64,000 nucleotides of DNA, from the NCBI GenBank assembly GCA_900708905.1, contig CAADRB010000040.1, forward strand, positions 333,576 through 397,575. The letters run 5' to 3'. Of the stretch, positions 49,855 to 62,300 are shown piece by piece. The DNA is from Hymenolepis diminuta (Eukaryota > Platyhelminthes > Cestoda > Cyclophyllidea > Hymenolepididae). Numbering within the stretch: the stretch's first letter is position 1; each line of letters opens with the position of its first letter. The notes beneath the pieces were generated by a model that made no database searches, was not told the origin of the DNA, and saw only the letters and a list, made by a program, of their open reading frames with translations. Made by a program: the position numbers and the translations under genes.

Positions 49855-50918
49855 ACACATAATGAAACTGTTAATGATTGAAACTTACAATTTCTTATAA
49901 CGAAAAAAGTAAACATAATATTAACCTAGGCCCCATTCTATACATCCTCCTTCGGCTTCTATCACTCACTCATTTTGAGTTCGAAAGCGACAAACTGCAA
50001 GCTTTCATTAGGTGGTCTTCATTGATGTCCTCCTTTGCTCGGGCTATTGGTTCCATCAGAGAGGATTTGGTGTTATGAAGACGCTTATTAACTATCTTTT
50101 CGACCACACCCCATCCCACCTTGCCCCGCCCCGCTCCGCCCCGTCCCATACGAAATAATCCAAAGCATTAAGGTCTGGTGAGTAGTTAGGAGGCGCACAT
50201 AAATTTGATGTGACATGATGATGAAAATTCTCAGCCACCCATATAATCCTGGGTTTTAAGAGCCTTATGTGATGGAGCCGAATCTTGTTGGAAGACATAG
50301 GGTTGTCCTCCACTGACTATGCTCTCTATCCAAGGCGGTTCAAAAACAATGGTTCGAAGAGTCCCTACATAGGCATCTGCATCTGCATCCGCTTCTGCAT
50401 TGGCTCTAAGGCTCTGTGGAAAAACTTGAGGAGTGATGATATGCCCCTCCCCCACTACCTTTCACAACACCGAAAACCATCACTGTTGCTGGAAATTTTG
50501 TGTACGTAACGGATGGGACTTCCAACCGCACATAGCAATCTATCATTTCTTGGATCGACTTTTCATCCTAGTGGAAGTTTTCTTCGTCGGAGTAAAACCA
50601 AGGACACTGCCTTGCAATCTTTCCACAAACTCAGGTGTTGTGAGTGAGTCAGCGGAGCGTTGACCATGTTGTTTTCTTTTCCTCGTTGAGGCCAATTCAA
50701 CTCCACTGTTTTCACTCAATAGCTCCTTTCTAACTTTGCGAACGAAAAATTTGGCGACTATTAGAAATCTTGTAATTTCTAAATTATTGTGTTTTGCTTT
50801 CGGAGACATTATTACAACGTGTCTTTTCATTAGCTGTAGTGGTATCTGCCATGAGACCTCCAGCTACAAAAAACGTCAGTTATTATCGGGCCAGTTTAAA
50901 TTATGCACCTTGTATATG
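49855..50918 (-). mobile_element. Tc1/mariner-superfamily transposon relic
   Basis: Broken transposase on the minus strand in several frames. From 50830: SPKAKHNNLEITRFLIVAKF, RKRKQHGQRSADSLTTPEFV; then YSDEENFH (first acidic residue), VPSVTYTKFPATVMVFGVV, VFQQDSAPSHKALKTQD (second Asp), YSPDLNALDYFVW (third), and HNTKSSLMEP...LMKACS near the end at about 49930. Part between PEFVERLQGS and the SDEE box is deleted. A GC-rich run splits the frame after DYFVW. The right end CAAGGTGCATAATTTAAACT (minus strand, near 50915) looks like a terminal inverted repeat; a weak partner is ACACATAATGAAACTG near 49856. Inactive. Confidence 0.85.
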
Positions 50919-53661
50919 TATATAAAAGCATAAGTATAGGCATTTAGAAGGATCTTAGTATGCCTCTGGCAAAAATAAAATACTAGAGACATTGGAAGAC
51001 CCGGCAGATAGAGAACATTGGCCATTTGCTTAAAGGTCCCTTAATCGTGGGACTATTTGGCGGATCCCTATCCTATAACCAGATCTCTGCGCTAGAGGAT
51101 CAAATCAGATAATTACAACTCCAGTGAATATAAAACTCTTAAGTGGACAAAGACTTAGCGAAGTTAATAAAAAACTAACTCTTGATGGTAAAATTTGCTT
51201 CCTAGACGAAATGTTAACCGTGACTAACTAAGGCCAATTGGAGAATGTTAGGTGGGATTATTAATGATGCTATCCGATAAGGTTAATTTACTTTTTAATT
51301 ATCGTTCATCAAGTTTGAATTCTTTGTATTTTATAAAGCCATATTTTGGATTATGTAACGATACATGAATCGAGTGAAACTGAAAATAGTGACAGTTTAT
51401 AAAGTTTTATAAATGAGATTCATACCTAAAAGGTAATGGAGCTAATGGAAAAGTTGTCAGTAAGAAGCACGTTGATCGGGTTCACTTGAGACTGAAAACT
51501 ATGCGTTGTAGTCATTTGTCACCTCTTAGAATCCTCTTTTTCTTGGTATTTTACCCCATAGAATTTCATCCCTTTAGATACCATACCAATCAGTGGAAAT
51601 ATATGTGGTTTACTTATAACATCTCAGTAGACTTATTATTAAAATATAGAAAAGGCTCAATCTTTAATAACGCTTCGCCAAAAGTTGGAAAATTATTAAG
51701 CAGTAACACACATAGTATAATAGTTATTATTATTATTATTGAAATACTCAAATATGTGCGATATAATGGGAACATTGCTTTACACTGACAAATCTGTTTT
51801 ATACAAATGGTCAGTTAGATTTAATTGAATCTTTATGATTAAACCGATGGGATTGTCAAAATATGCTGAAGTCGAATATTACCTCATAATTAAAAATGCA
51901 AAAAGCCTTGGAGTATTAACATTAATAATAACCGTACTAATTATTAAACTAATTATATAAATACCTGAGATACTAATTCTCATAATTTTTAGTCACAGTA
52001 AACGGGAGGTACAGGAGAGCAGTGTTAATAATGTGAGTGACAGAAGTAAGTAATTGAAATTAGGGTAATACAATTGTATTGCTTCATCCAAATTCGGTCT
52101 GCATCTTAATAAATAAATTGGTTTTGTTCTTTGCATTCTGATCTACCTTTCTGAAATCCGAGTCTTAGGAAGGCGCTAAAAATTTTCTGAGGTGTAGTTC
52201 ATATCAGCGTGAAGGATGAATCCCATATCTCCGAAATATCTATATGACGTCACCGCTAATCACCAAAATTTAATTATCCTGTCCTCATAGTGATGTGTGA
52301 AATTGTTAACCTTATTGTGACCCCAGGCTCTCTACCGATAAACATTTTGTGTTTTCAAGTGGCTCGGAAAAGCTAAGTGTACCCCAGATGATAGTTGCAG
52401 AGGCACTACTGAATCGACTGTTTCGGAACCAATTCTGTCCACATTGTCTCTTCCTTTTCCTACAACCGTCCCATCCAATTAATGCACACATACAATTATG
52501 TCCTCACGCGCGTCCTCGCTTATCAGACACATCTTCCCCCACTTCCTTCCTCAATTCTCCTTTTGGATGTCTCTCTTGCTGTTCGTTAAATACATCTTAG
52601 TCTAATAAGCTCTTGGTCCTTTTGTTTAACCACCTACTGTTAGCCTCGTACTCTAACCACAACAAGCGAAACTCAGAAATGATTAATCCGTAGATTGATT
52701 TGAGAGGTTATTCATTATATCCAGATAATCTGGTGCTGTCGTTTGCTTTGAAATGTGAGTACTGGCCCTTTCGAGTTGACGTCCTTGAGTTTTAATACAG
52801 GTTGTTTATAAATATATAAGGCTCCTCGGTTTGGACGCTTTTGATAAAATAAGAATGCAGATACAACATCTGTCCTTCTCTTTTCATATTTAGCAGATTT
52901 TGACGGTGATAAAACCACAAAATTAGAATACTATTTCAGTGGAAAATTAAATAGGAGTAATTCGATTTTGCCTTCATTTGATCATATTTGTCGAGTGTTG
53001 AAATCAAAATTTGTAAAACATTAGCTAATAATTATAATTGAGAAAATTTCTTTGAGGGTTCGTTTCTTTCTAAAATAGGTTGCCATTCCCAGAGGAGTGA
53101 CACTACATAAGAATTTAATGAATACTTTTGATACATATTTCCTTATCCATCGAAAACTGTTGAAATTCATTAAATCCTTGGAGCGTAATGGTCGTCACGT
53201 GCTGGTGTATTAAATGTAAGAGATTTGCTGAATGGAAATGGTAATTAGCGCTTTGGTCTTACAATGTAATGTTGTTGTGGTTTTATGAAATAAAAATGGA
53301 CATTTGAAGGACATGTTAATCTGATTGAAATTGCGAATGTCATTTCGGCCAATATGCTATTAAATTTATTTTTAACATTTTTTCTTATCCAGCATTTCCT
53401 TTATTTGAAAAATTTATCAGTTTAATTGCTTTTATTTACATTTGTCCTGATGGATTCTCCGCTTATTATTAATGCTAAGATGGTCAAATAAATTCGTCAT
53501 ACAATCTGGATCAGTTTTTGACTATTCATCGACAATACATGTCAAGACAAGTAAGGAAAAACGTAATCGACATATGAATAATAATCTGTTGATAAGAGAC
53601 CCCATCAAAATGCATCTTGGTATATCACGTATATAAAATTAAAGTAATTTAATTGATAGAG
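50919..53661. other. Intergenic, no gene recognised
   Basis: AT-rich, with a short ATT microsatellite at 51725-51740. Frames at 51486-51788 and 52349-52600 (plus) are not recognised. Nothing else seen. Confidence 0.5.
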
Positions 53662-53983
53662 CTTGAAGGATGAACCCTTCTCATCGGGATATATTTCTAT
53701 ATTATCCCTATTCCTCAGCAAAACTATCTTCATCGATCGAAAGGGATTTCGCTTAGTGAGCTTAGTTCAATCCGTCCCGCGGATTGCTACTCGTCCTGCT
53801 CTATATATATACACGGTTTTGGCACGAGACACAGCGGCGGCTCTCTCTCACGCTGCTCTCTCTCTTTCTCCCTCTCCCTCGCTCTCTCTCGCTGTTACGC
53901 ATTGTTGTTTCCTCGAATACATCTTTGTTCTACCGACCCTGGTGTTCTGCTTCACAATCTGTGGTTAGCACGTAGCCGCTACA
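53662..53983 (+). mobile_element. LTR of a CsRn1-type Ty3/gypsy element, copy D (different subfamily)
   Basis: About 322 bp from CTTGAAGGATGAACCC to ...GTAGCCGCTACA, with a TATATATATACACGG box near 53810 and a CT repeat (53850-53895). The last 100 bp match copies A-C: TTTCCTCGAATACATCTTTG, then GGTGTTCTGCTTCACAATCT. It is shorter than the other three and its upstream half is unlike them. The length is close to that reported for the CsRn1-clade element Boudicca of Schistosoma mansoni, recalled from general knowledge. Confidence 0.75.
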
Positions 53984-53986
53984 AAT

Positions 53987-54002
53987 TGGTGACCCTGACG
54001 AG
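53987..54002 (+). other. tRNA-Trp-type primer binding site
   Basis: TGGTGACCCTGACGAG lies 3 nt past the LTR end. It differs by few bases from TGGTGACCCCGACGTG, the site complementary to the 3' end of tRNA-Trp used by alpharetroviruses and by CsRn1-clade gypsy elements. This shows that the LTR is a 5' LTR with its leader. Confidence 0.75.
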
Positions 54003-54385
54003 CTCTTAAAATGGTAGTAAATATAGAGATTTTTCCGAAAATCTTCCTTTTGACCAAGAAGAATGATGTAAAACACTTATTTAATGGAAGTAGGTTTTAT
54101 ACCACAAAACTAACCAATTTATTTACAAGGTGCTTCATATAATCAACGAAATATTTCCGTCAGATATAAAAGTAACATCATTCTGTTTAACTTGTCATCT
54201 TACAAAAATGCAGAATTTAGAATGGTATGTTAAAAGAGAGCCCTATCACTGAACTTCCCTAACCAAAGCACTTGAGCGTAGTTAATAACAAAATCACCCT
54301 GTTTCACCTTCTTGTGTACTATTTGTGTGTATATTTGAAGACATTGTTGGAGTTTATATAGCAACAGCAGTAACAGTCACCAATT
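54003..54385. other. DNA between two facing LTRs
   Basis: About 380 bp with no gag or pol similarity that I can see. Copy D points into it from the left and copy C from the right. Confidence 0.5.
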
Positions 54386-54849
54386 CATGGCTGTTTGAGT
54401 AAGAGCTAACAGCAGTTGTGAAGCAAGAGTTGGTTAGGCCAAAAATGTACTCAAGGAAACCACAACGAGGTTGAAACGAGTGACAGAGATAGAGAGAGAG
54501 AGAGAAAGAGAGAGGGCAGCGTGCTGAGGAAGAGAGGAGATGAGTAGGAAGCTTAGGAGCTAGTAACTGGCATGTGTGGATTGTTACAGTGTTGACAACA
54601 AAGATAGATTTATATGAGTCACTTGGGTAAGGCCGCGCGAGAGCATGAGCACAGATGTACTTTTAGGTGAAGTGAGGCGGTTAGAGAAAAAGCGGGAAAA
54701 TCGAAAAGCGCGTCTAGAAGATTGAGGTTAAGCGTCATAGGGACATGAAAGACGTCACTCCAACTTCGCGGGGAAAAACTGAGGTATTGTCGAGGGAAGT
54801 GGGAATAAAAGGTAATTGTGGAAATGCATAGTGAGTTAGCCTTCAATAT
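54386..54849 (-). mobile_element. LTR of a CsRn1-type Ty3/gypsy element, copy C
   Basis: About 464 bp on the minus strand, clearly homologous to copy B throughout. A stretch of about 25 bp around 54609-54633 holding the TGACTCA and TATA core is identical to B. An AG/CT microsatellite sits near 54488-54515. Beyond its end (lower coordinates) AATTGGTGACTGTTACTG keeps the first part of the primer site and then diverges. Confidence 0.8.
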
Positions 54850-56087
54850 CTTTCCACTGTAAGACTGCTACATATCTTAATGTGTCATTTTTGTTTTCTT
54901 TCTTGGCTGTAAATTAATGAAGAGGATATCATAGGATAGAGTTTATTCAATTTTTCCACATGCCTTTAATTTCAAATATGAGAAGGACGATGTTACTACC
55001 AATGTCGTCCAATATTTGGTTTAAACTAAACCATAATACCATTTATTTCATTTTTGGGTTATTTCTCATTTGGATGCTACGGAACTGGCATTAAAATAAT
55101 GTTTACTGCAAAAATTATTTTAAATAAAGTGATTTGTGAATTGAGAAGGTTAATAATCAAAACAGATCTACAATTATTCATCATAGCACTTGTATCGCCT
55201 TATGAAGCTACGCCATCTATTCCAAGAATGATTGCTTAAACTGTAACACTACATAAAACATTGCACAAATTCCTTCAAAGTCCATGTATATATACACTTT
55301 TGTAGTTCTTGTTTATATACATAATTAAGAATATATGCGTCGCACATAAGAGAGAGGTTCAGGAATTCTAGCCAAACGTGCAAAATATTGACGAAATATT
55401 TATCTGGTGCATTTGTTATATCGGTAGCCATTTGAAAAATTCCTATCGCATTTGAAATCTATAACGCTTCCACATTTAATATAGACTCGATATCTCAATT
55501 TCCTCAAATATTCTCTAATCCCTTTAAGTACCAATTCAGTTAATTTCTGCAGCGATTATGGCTTGCATATAAAAGTAAATTTATTTTAAACTTAAATCGG
55601 TAAATGATGTCGTAGGTTTTGGGACAGGTTTTTTCCAATATTCAGTCTTAAATTTGACACTCCAGCCATGTGAGTCCAAAGTTAAGTCTTAGATAGCCTT
55701 CCAGATTCATTAACTTGTTTGTTTGATGATTATCTGTGTTGTCACTCTGCTGTAACAGGAGTTTGATTCACTAAAAGAATCTCGAAATTTCGAAAACATG
55801 AAACTTGATGTTAGCGATTCGAGTTCCACGAAAACAATTTATAATTATGATATAAAAGTAGCAATGGTAAGAAGTATAGACAACATAATTAGGGTCAGTT
55901 TGATTCCGAGCATTATTTTCTCCTTAATTTTGCCTACTTTATGTACTGAACCCGCTTTCAATATGGATGGAGCAAGCTCCAGAAGAGATAAGCTATGAGA
56001 ATCTTCGGACAAGTGATAAAATATCAAGATTTAATGGTTTGACGTTCTTTATTAATATGTATTATCTATAGTAGATATATAGATATT
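54850..56087. other. Intergenic, no gene recognised
   Basis: AT-rich; overlapping short frames at 55798-56027 on both strands are not recognised. Confidence 0.5.
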
Positions 56088-56089
56088 GC

Positions 56090-56355
56090 TATAACGTAAC
56101 CAACTAGGAGTTCGGATAGTAATCTAGCAGAGCCANNNNNNNNNNNNNNNNNNNNNNNNNNNNNNNNNNNNNNNNNNNNNNNNNNNNNNNNNNNNNNNNN
56201 NNNNNNNNNNNNNNNNNNNNNNNNNNNNNNNNNNNNNNNNNNNNNNNNNNNNNNNNNNNNNNNNNNNNNNNNNNNNNNNNNNNNNNNNNNNNNNNNNNNN
56301 NNNNTAGAAGAAATATTGGGAGAGGGGGAAAATAATTATCATTTCTTCTAACAGA
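56090..56355 (+). repeat. Dispersed repeat S, copy 2, with an N run
   Basis: Left and right ends match 11487-11785. The interior (56136-56304, 169 N) is undetermined; the corresponding interior of copy 1 is about 196 bp. Confidence 0.8.
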
Positions 56356-59300
56356 TATAATCACTCTTAAATGCAAGTCACAAATATTTTAGCTTTAATG
56401 AAATCTATAAATTGCTGCACAAACGTATATAAACAATAAAAAGGCTGTCTAAATATATATATATTCAATTTTCCCAAAGAACATTTTAACTTTGGAAACT
56501 TTGGGAGATAATTAGTGTGTGTCATCAGAAAGTTTATGAACTAAACGCACAAATAATTTGACACGGTTAGTTTTTTTGATGTACGTCGTCACGCTTTACA
56601 ACATTGCATATAGATCTTTCATAAATTTAACTTTTCCATCAAGATATCAAGATATGTTTAGTATTAACTTGGCTCGTAATAATCGAAACCCACATTTGCT
56701 GCTGCCTCTTAAAAGGTCTTTTGACGAGACTCGCATTCAATCTAAAGTCCCATCGGGAATGATATTCTCACTTGTTTCATCACACAAAGTCGCAAAATCA
56801 TATGAAATCTTGCAATTTATAATTTTATTTGAAGGATTATAATAATATTTTTCTGTCAAAGTAGGAAAATAAAACAGAGAATAAGTCAAATGGTAAATTC
56901 TGTTGCAATTTAGGTCAACTTTCGACAAATCAACCAGAGGGCAATATCGTTTATTTAAAATAGAATAAAATTATTTTTCTTGAACTTCATTGTTTAAGTT
57001 TAAGAATTTTACTAAGTCCTACAAGTTTTTTTGAATAAAGTGCTTCAGAATAGTTTTACTCCAGCTATATTTAGAAAGAAGGAAGATGGGGAAGGGGGAG
57101 GGGGTTGCTCAGTGCAAAAAAATTGCTACCAATTTATTTCTAATGACTTTTAGAAGAAGAGCTTCAGACGGAAGTAGAAAATATCGTTAGGAATCAAAAG
57201 AGTCTCATTAAGTTAGATCTTTTCCCATAAATCCATCATTTGTTAAGTATTCGCATAAAAGAAAAAAAATGGAAATAAAGCAAATTCAATTATTGCAATT
57301 GAGGAAATATGAACAAAAATTTTCTTCTAAACAGAGTGGTATTTTGATATAATAAACGTGGATTTGTAACCGGACGACTAACCATGAAGTGACGACTTAA
57401 AACGTCTATCATTAAGAGTGTCTGTAAGTACCCGATTGTCATTCAATTAGTCCGTCGGTCAGTCAGGAGTAATTAAATATGCCTTACGGTGAGAAGCGTG
57501 GAGGTTACGAAGTGTATGGTGGTAGATGTTTCCTCAGCTCAGAAGTGTCATCGTCGTATATGGAGGGTCAGAAGAGCATTGGAGAAGAAACTTAATAATG
57601 TAAAAAAGGGTCGGCGCCACCAAGACTACAACTACTACAAGAGGCACAACCATTCCAAAGGCTTCGACAATTGTTCTCACTGACATGATTGTATATTCCA
57701 CAGGAAGTGAATGCCTAGAAAATCGTGATCCTCACGACCAAAGAGGAGGAGCCCTCGAATCCACGGCTACATATATGAACCAGCTAGTAATAACTGTTGT
57801 TATTTATTATTACTCAAAGTTATCAATCATTAAAAACATCTAAGCAAGGGAACCAAGAGAGGGTACTAGAAGAGAATTAAAGTCGGGAATTAAAACAGCA
57901 TTCATCTAAGTGCTAAATGAGTCAGATAGCTCTCATTTTAGAAAGTACCATATGCTACATCATGGCCTTTCGTTCCAATGTCTCAATTTAAACAATTGAC
58001 CTCTAATTGACTGGGTGATAATCCATATCTGCGGTGATCAAACCAGACTAGTAGATTAAATGAGATTAGACTGTAATGTCACCATCTCAGCACACCTGTC
58101 CCTTCAGACAATATATTTTTTTAATAAATAGTCTTATTATGTTACATTATTACACGTAATGTATATTACGTTACCACTCCAAGCAATACAATCTGAACCC
58201 CGAAGAGAAGATTGTGAATTGGGTTTGACGCTGTCATTTAGAAGGTGAAGGTCCTGAAAATGCGGGAATGAACAACATACTTGTTTCTGGAAATGAGCGT
58301 AATATAACCAAGTTTGTTTTATCTTGAAAATTGGAAGCAGGAGTATAAAATTATTGTAACACTTCCTGTAAGTAATATTATTTTTTAAATTATAGACAAG
58401 TAAGTCTTTTTCTTTTCCTAGGAATTTAACGAAAATAAATTCATTCGGTTTGAGAGAAACCATTTTTAAATATTAAATATAGATGGTAACAGTCGAGACG
58501 TGCCAAGTTGGTTGCGGTATGAAATGTTGTGATGAACTAGTGGATGGGGATCCAGCGTATCTTTTCGTCTTCCCTTAGAGTTTAAAGTAAATTTGATATT
58601 CAAACTATTATTTTACTTACATTAAAAGCTACTCCAGTAAATGATTAGTTATGTCAGTAAGAAACCTTACAATAACAACCAGTCTCATGTTGAGCGTCCT
58701 GATGAGTTTTAATGCGTTCAACACCTTTTTTCAAAAGCATAAGGTAATCAGCCGCCTTCAGGTATTAGTTATATTATCATTAAATAAATTGTCATCTATA
58801 TTTTATGAATATTATTAGTTACTCTAAGTTACTGTAATTTAGTTGAAGGTGATGCAATATACATAGTACAGTATTTGGTAACAGAAAGAAGAGGTCAGTA
58901 TTGAATCTTTAAATTTTGCATATTGCATCTTGAAATAAATTAGCCAATTGAAAGTTATTAAATTATGGCTTTTTAAAATACATATTACTAGGATCAGGAA
59001 AGAGTAGTGAAAAATTTAGGGTATTGGGATATCATAACTCGACAAGGGATATCAGGAATCCAGAGTTTGATAGCTTTATTAGGGCCAGGACCCTATTATC
59101 AAAGAAATTATAAGGAATGCATAAAAACCGGAGCTGACCAGTAAGTGTATCTAGCAACAACCGGATAAGAGCTAAGCGCGCAATTAACATTTAAAAATCC
59201 AATTGGCGATTAAAATAGTGAGCATCACAGTATCAGTATTGTATCATCGCGTTTTATGGGAATTAGGAAAGCAGAGCTTATGCAACGAAAAAGCACATGT

Positions 59301-62300
59301 GAAACTGACAGGTGTGAGGATACACATTACATAGCACAATCATATCAGTTTAATGGGTTTATACTCTGTCTGACCTTGGAGATTTTGAGAATATTTTAAT
59401 AATTAGTATCAAATCAAGTGAAAAGGATTGGAATTATTTACAAAATACGGCAGTCCAAAAGTTATTATTAATCAATGATTTTGAGCGAATTCTTGATCAC
59501 GCTTAGCCTTACTTTCAAAAATAAAATGAGTAAAATTGTATGGATTTTTGGATCGTTTTATCAACGCAAGATAATAATTCAGTTATATAAAATGTACCAA
59601 GTTCCTTTTGGCTTGATTTGGGTGCTTACAAGAGTCAGTCAATAACCAAGTCAGAGTCGGATAGAGAAAGGATTTCCTTGAAATCACTGCAAAACATCTT
59701 ACTAATTTAACAAAGATTTATTCATGATAATTTTGGTTTTCCCCATATAGCTGACATTTGAAGGTCAACACACTAACGATCCATAACTTACTTTGCCCAC
59801 GCTAACTGTCCAGCTGTTTGAACATGCGTGTACCCATAGAGTGTTAAGAATGCTGATGGATCTGGAGACCACCCACTGGAATTGCTCATCTGGAGACAGA
59901 ACATGGACTGTGTGGTGCCGAGCTATTTTCTAGGGCCATGAGTTTATAAACCTTAGCGAAATGAAGAATACGCAGCAAAAGTAATGTGCTTGTGCATGCT
60001 GGCACGAATGACTTTACATTTAGTCTAGACATGTCCCCCTCTCCATCGGTAGCCATTAATTATATTCTCTTATAAATGGTCTTGTTAAAAAACTATTCAG
60101 ACAGCCTTGGAGTAACTACTTTCCGTCTTATCATTCTTTCGGAATCTGATTCAATTTTAGTCTTGTGATATCTAGTTGGCAGACATGAAATAGAAGAGAA
60201 CTAGATCTCTTAGTAGTATTACAGCATTAAAGAGCCTTACTTTACAAAACACAGAATCCACTAGTGGGTCATTGAAGTATTATATTTATGGATGGGGAGG
60301 AGAGTGAAATTTACTGATTTCGGCTATGAGACGAAAAGGATGTCTAGAGTTCCAGTAGTGATTGTTCTTAAGATTGTTTTAAAAAATCGGGGTTGTTAGG
60401 CTTTGAGTTAAATTTAAAGACTTTTGCTTTAGAATGGAAAGTTCTCATAAAATAAAATTTACATTCATATATTTTTTACAATTATATTTGATTGTGGTAT
60501 GTATGACACACTTGTTTGAGTGGTGGTGGTATTCAATGGATAAAGTAGGATGATCAATAGGTTGCACGAATAAACCGAATTAAAAACTATCATGCATCCA
60601 AACGATTAATTTAGATTAAACAAATATGATTGTCTCTATGTGTCTTCAAACATTTAAAGTTCCAGAACTATTTTGTCATAGGTCAACTGTGCCGTAAAAT
60701 TCATTAGAAACAGTTAAGCATTAACTGGGGTATGGACTTCGTATTTTCAATTTCGCATATACAGATACTACTATTTTCAAATGAGTAAAAATGTATTATA
60801 ATTTGTTGGAATGTTTTTTCATGGAAAAAAACTGTCACTTCATTTATTAACAGTTAAAATACAAGTAAATATATCTGTTAGTTATTATTATATTAAACCC
60901 TCGTAGGGACTTCGTGGCTATTCATATCCATTTCTAAAGGAAACTGCTGAATGTCTTTAATAATTACTTGAATATCATATTCTTTCATTTGAGCTGGATA
61001 ATGTATTAAGAGAGTCATGCCCAGAATATTAACTTGCACCAGCTAGACCCTCTATTAAAATGAAGATGGGAGTGGTGTAACCACCCGTTCTCTAAACTTG
61101 GGCAATTTCACACAATAACCTATTTCAGGCATCAGACAACTTGGAGCTGCATAGTGAAATGTGGGATCATGTAGCCACAGGGGAATTCAACTTTTCGTTC
61201 ATGAAAATCAGCATAATTACCTCAATTGACTTGAAAACTACTCTCCAATAGATAGATATCCTGAATATGTCACGGACAAATGGGGAGCAAAGTGGAGCTC
61301 AAGCTTCAAAGGTACCCTTACCATCCATGAAAGATACATATTATCTTCCTCCCTGTAACTGTTGCTTTAAGGCTGTGCATCTTTATATCCAAACAGTCTT
61401 TTTGTTATACAAATACTAAATGATCATAGCGATAATATGAAATTAACAAATACAAATTACAATAATATAAATCCCTATTCATTTTCCCTCAATTTAAACC
61501 CATTAACCTATATAATGCGGATATATTGCATACTTACCCCTAAATAAGCAAACAGTCGTTAATAAATGGAATACAAAAGTCTTATTGATAGGGAAATCCA
61601 AAATGCTCATGAAATCTAAAATTCTCACCATTGCAAGGAAGCCTAAATTATAGCATATATTTATATATTAGATAGAGTCATTTCGAAATGTGTGACTCAT
61701 ATTGGCTAGGTTCGCTTGGATCTGGATTGAAAACGTGGGTAGGCTTCGTAATCAGATCTATCAAAACAGTGGCTATTTAATTATTATAATAACGTTGGCG
61801 TCTTGTAGGAGTCTCTTGGCTTTCAAGTTAATTTCCTATTCTCTGGTAAAGTTTCTTCATTTTTGTAGAAGTAAATTTTTTGAGATTTCATACAATCGAT
61901 ATGACCAAATATCACACTGAGAACACCACTTGATCTGCATTCCAAGACTTTCACCTTATATTAACAGCTTTGCGGATATGCTAGCTATCCTTCCGAAGTT
62001 ATATCCTGTTAGTTCAAATTAGTCAGGTTGTTGAAGCAGCTTTACTTGGAATCATAACTATTTAGTCTATTGCTCTTCACAAACATGTTCTTGAAAATAT
62101 CACAAAATTATCAGAGTACGCAACTCCGAAAGTTAACCAGAAAATAACGGCGGGGGTGGCGGCCCCTACCAATCTTTAAACTTAATCACGTCCAGGTATA
62201 AGCTTTTGTGATGGTTTGAATCTCTAGTATCTCGCAATGGTCAGCCTTAATATCCAGTCTTAAATTTAGAGCAAAAAGCATGTCTTCCAAAATTCTTCGT

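Noticed and set aside
53840..53895. CT microsatellite as an independent feature
   Set aside because: It lies within the LTR and is homologous to the CT tract of the other LTR copies.
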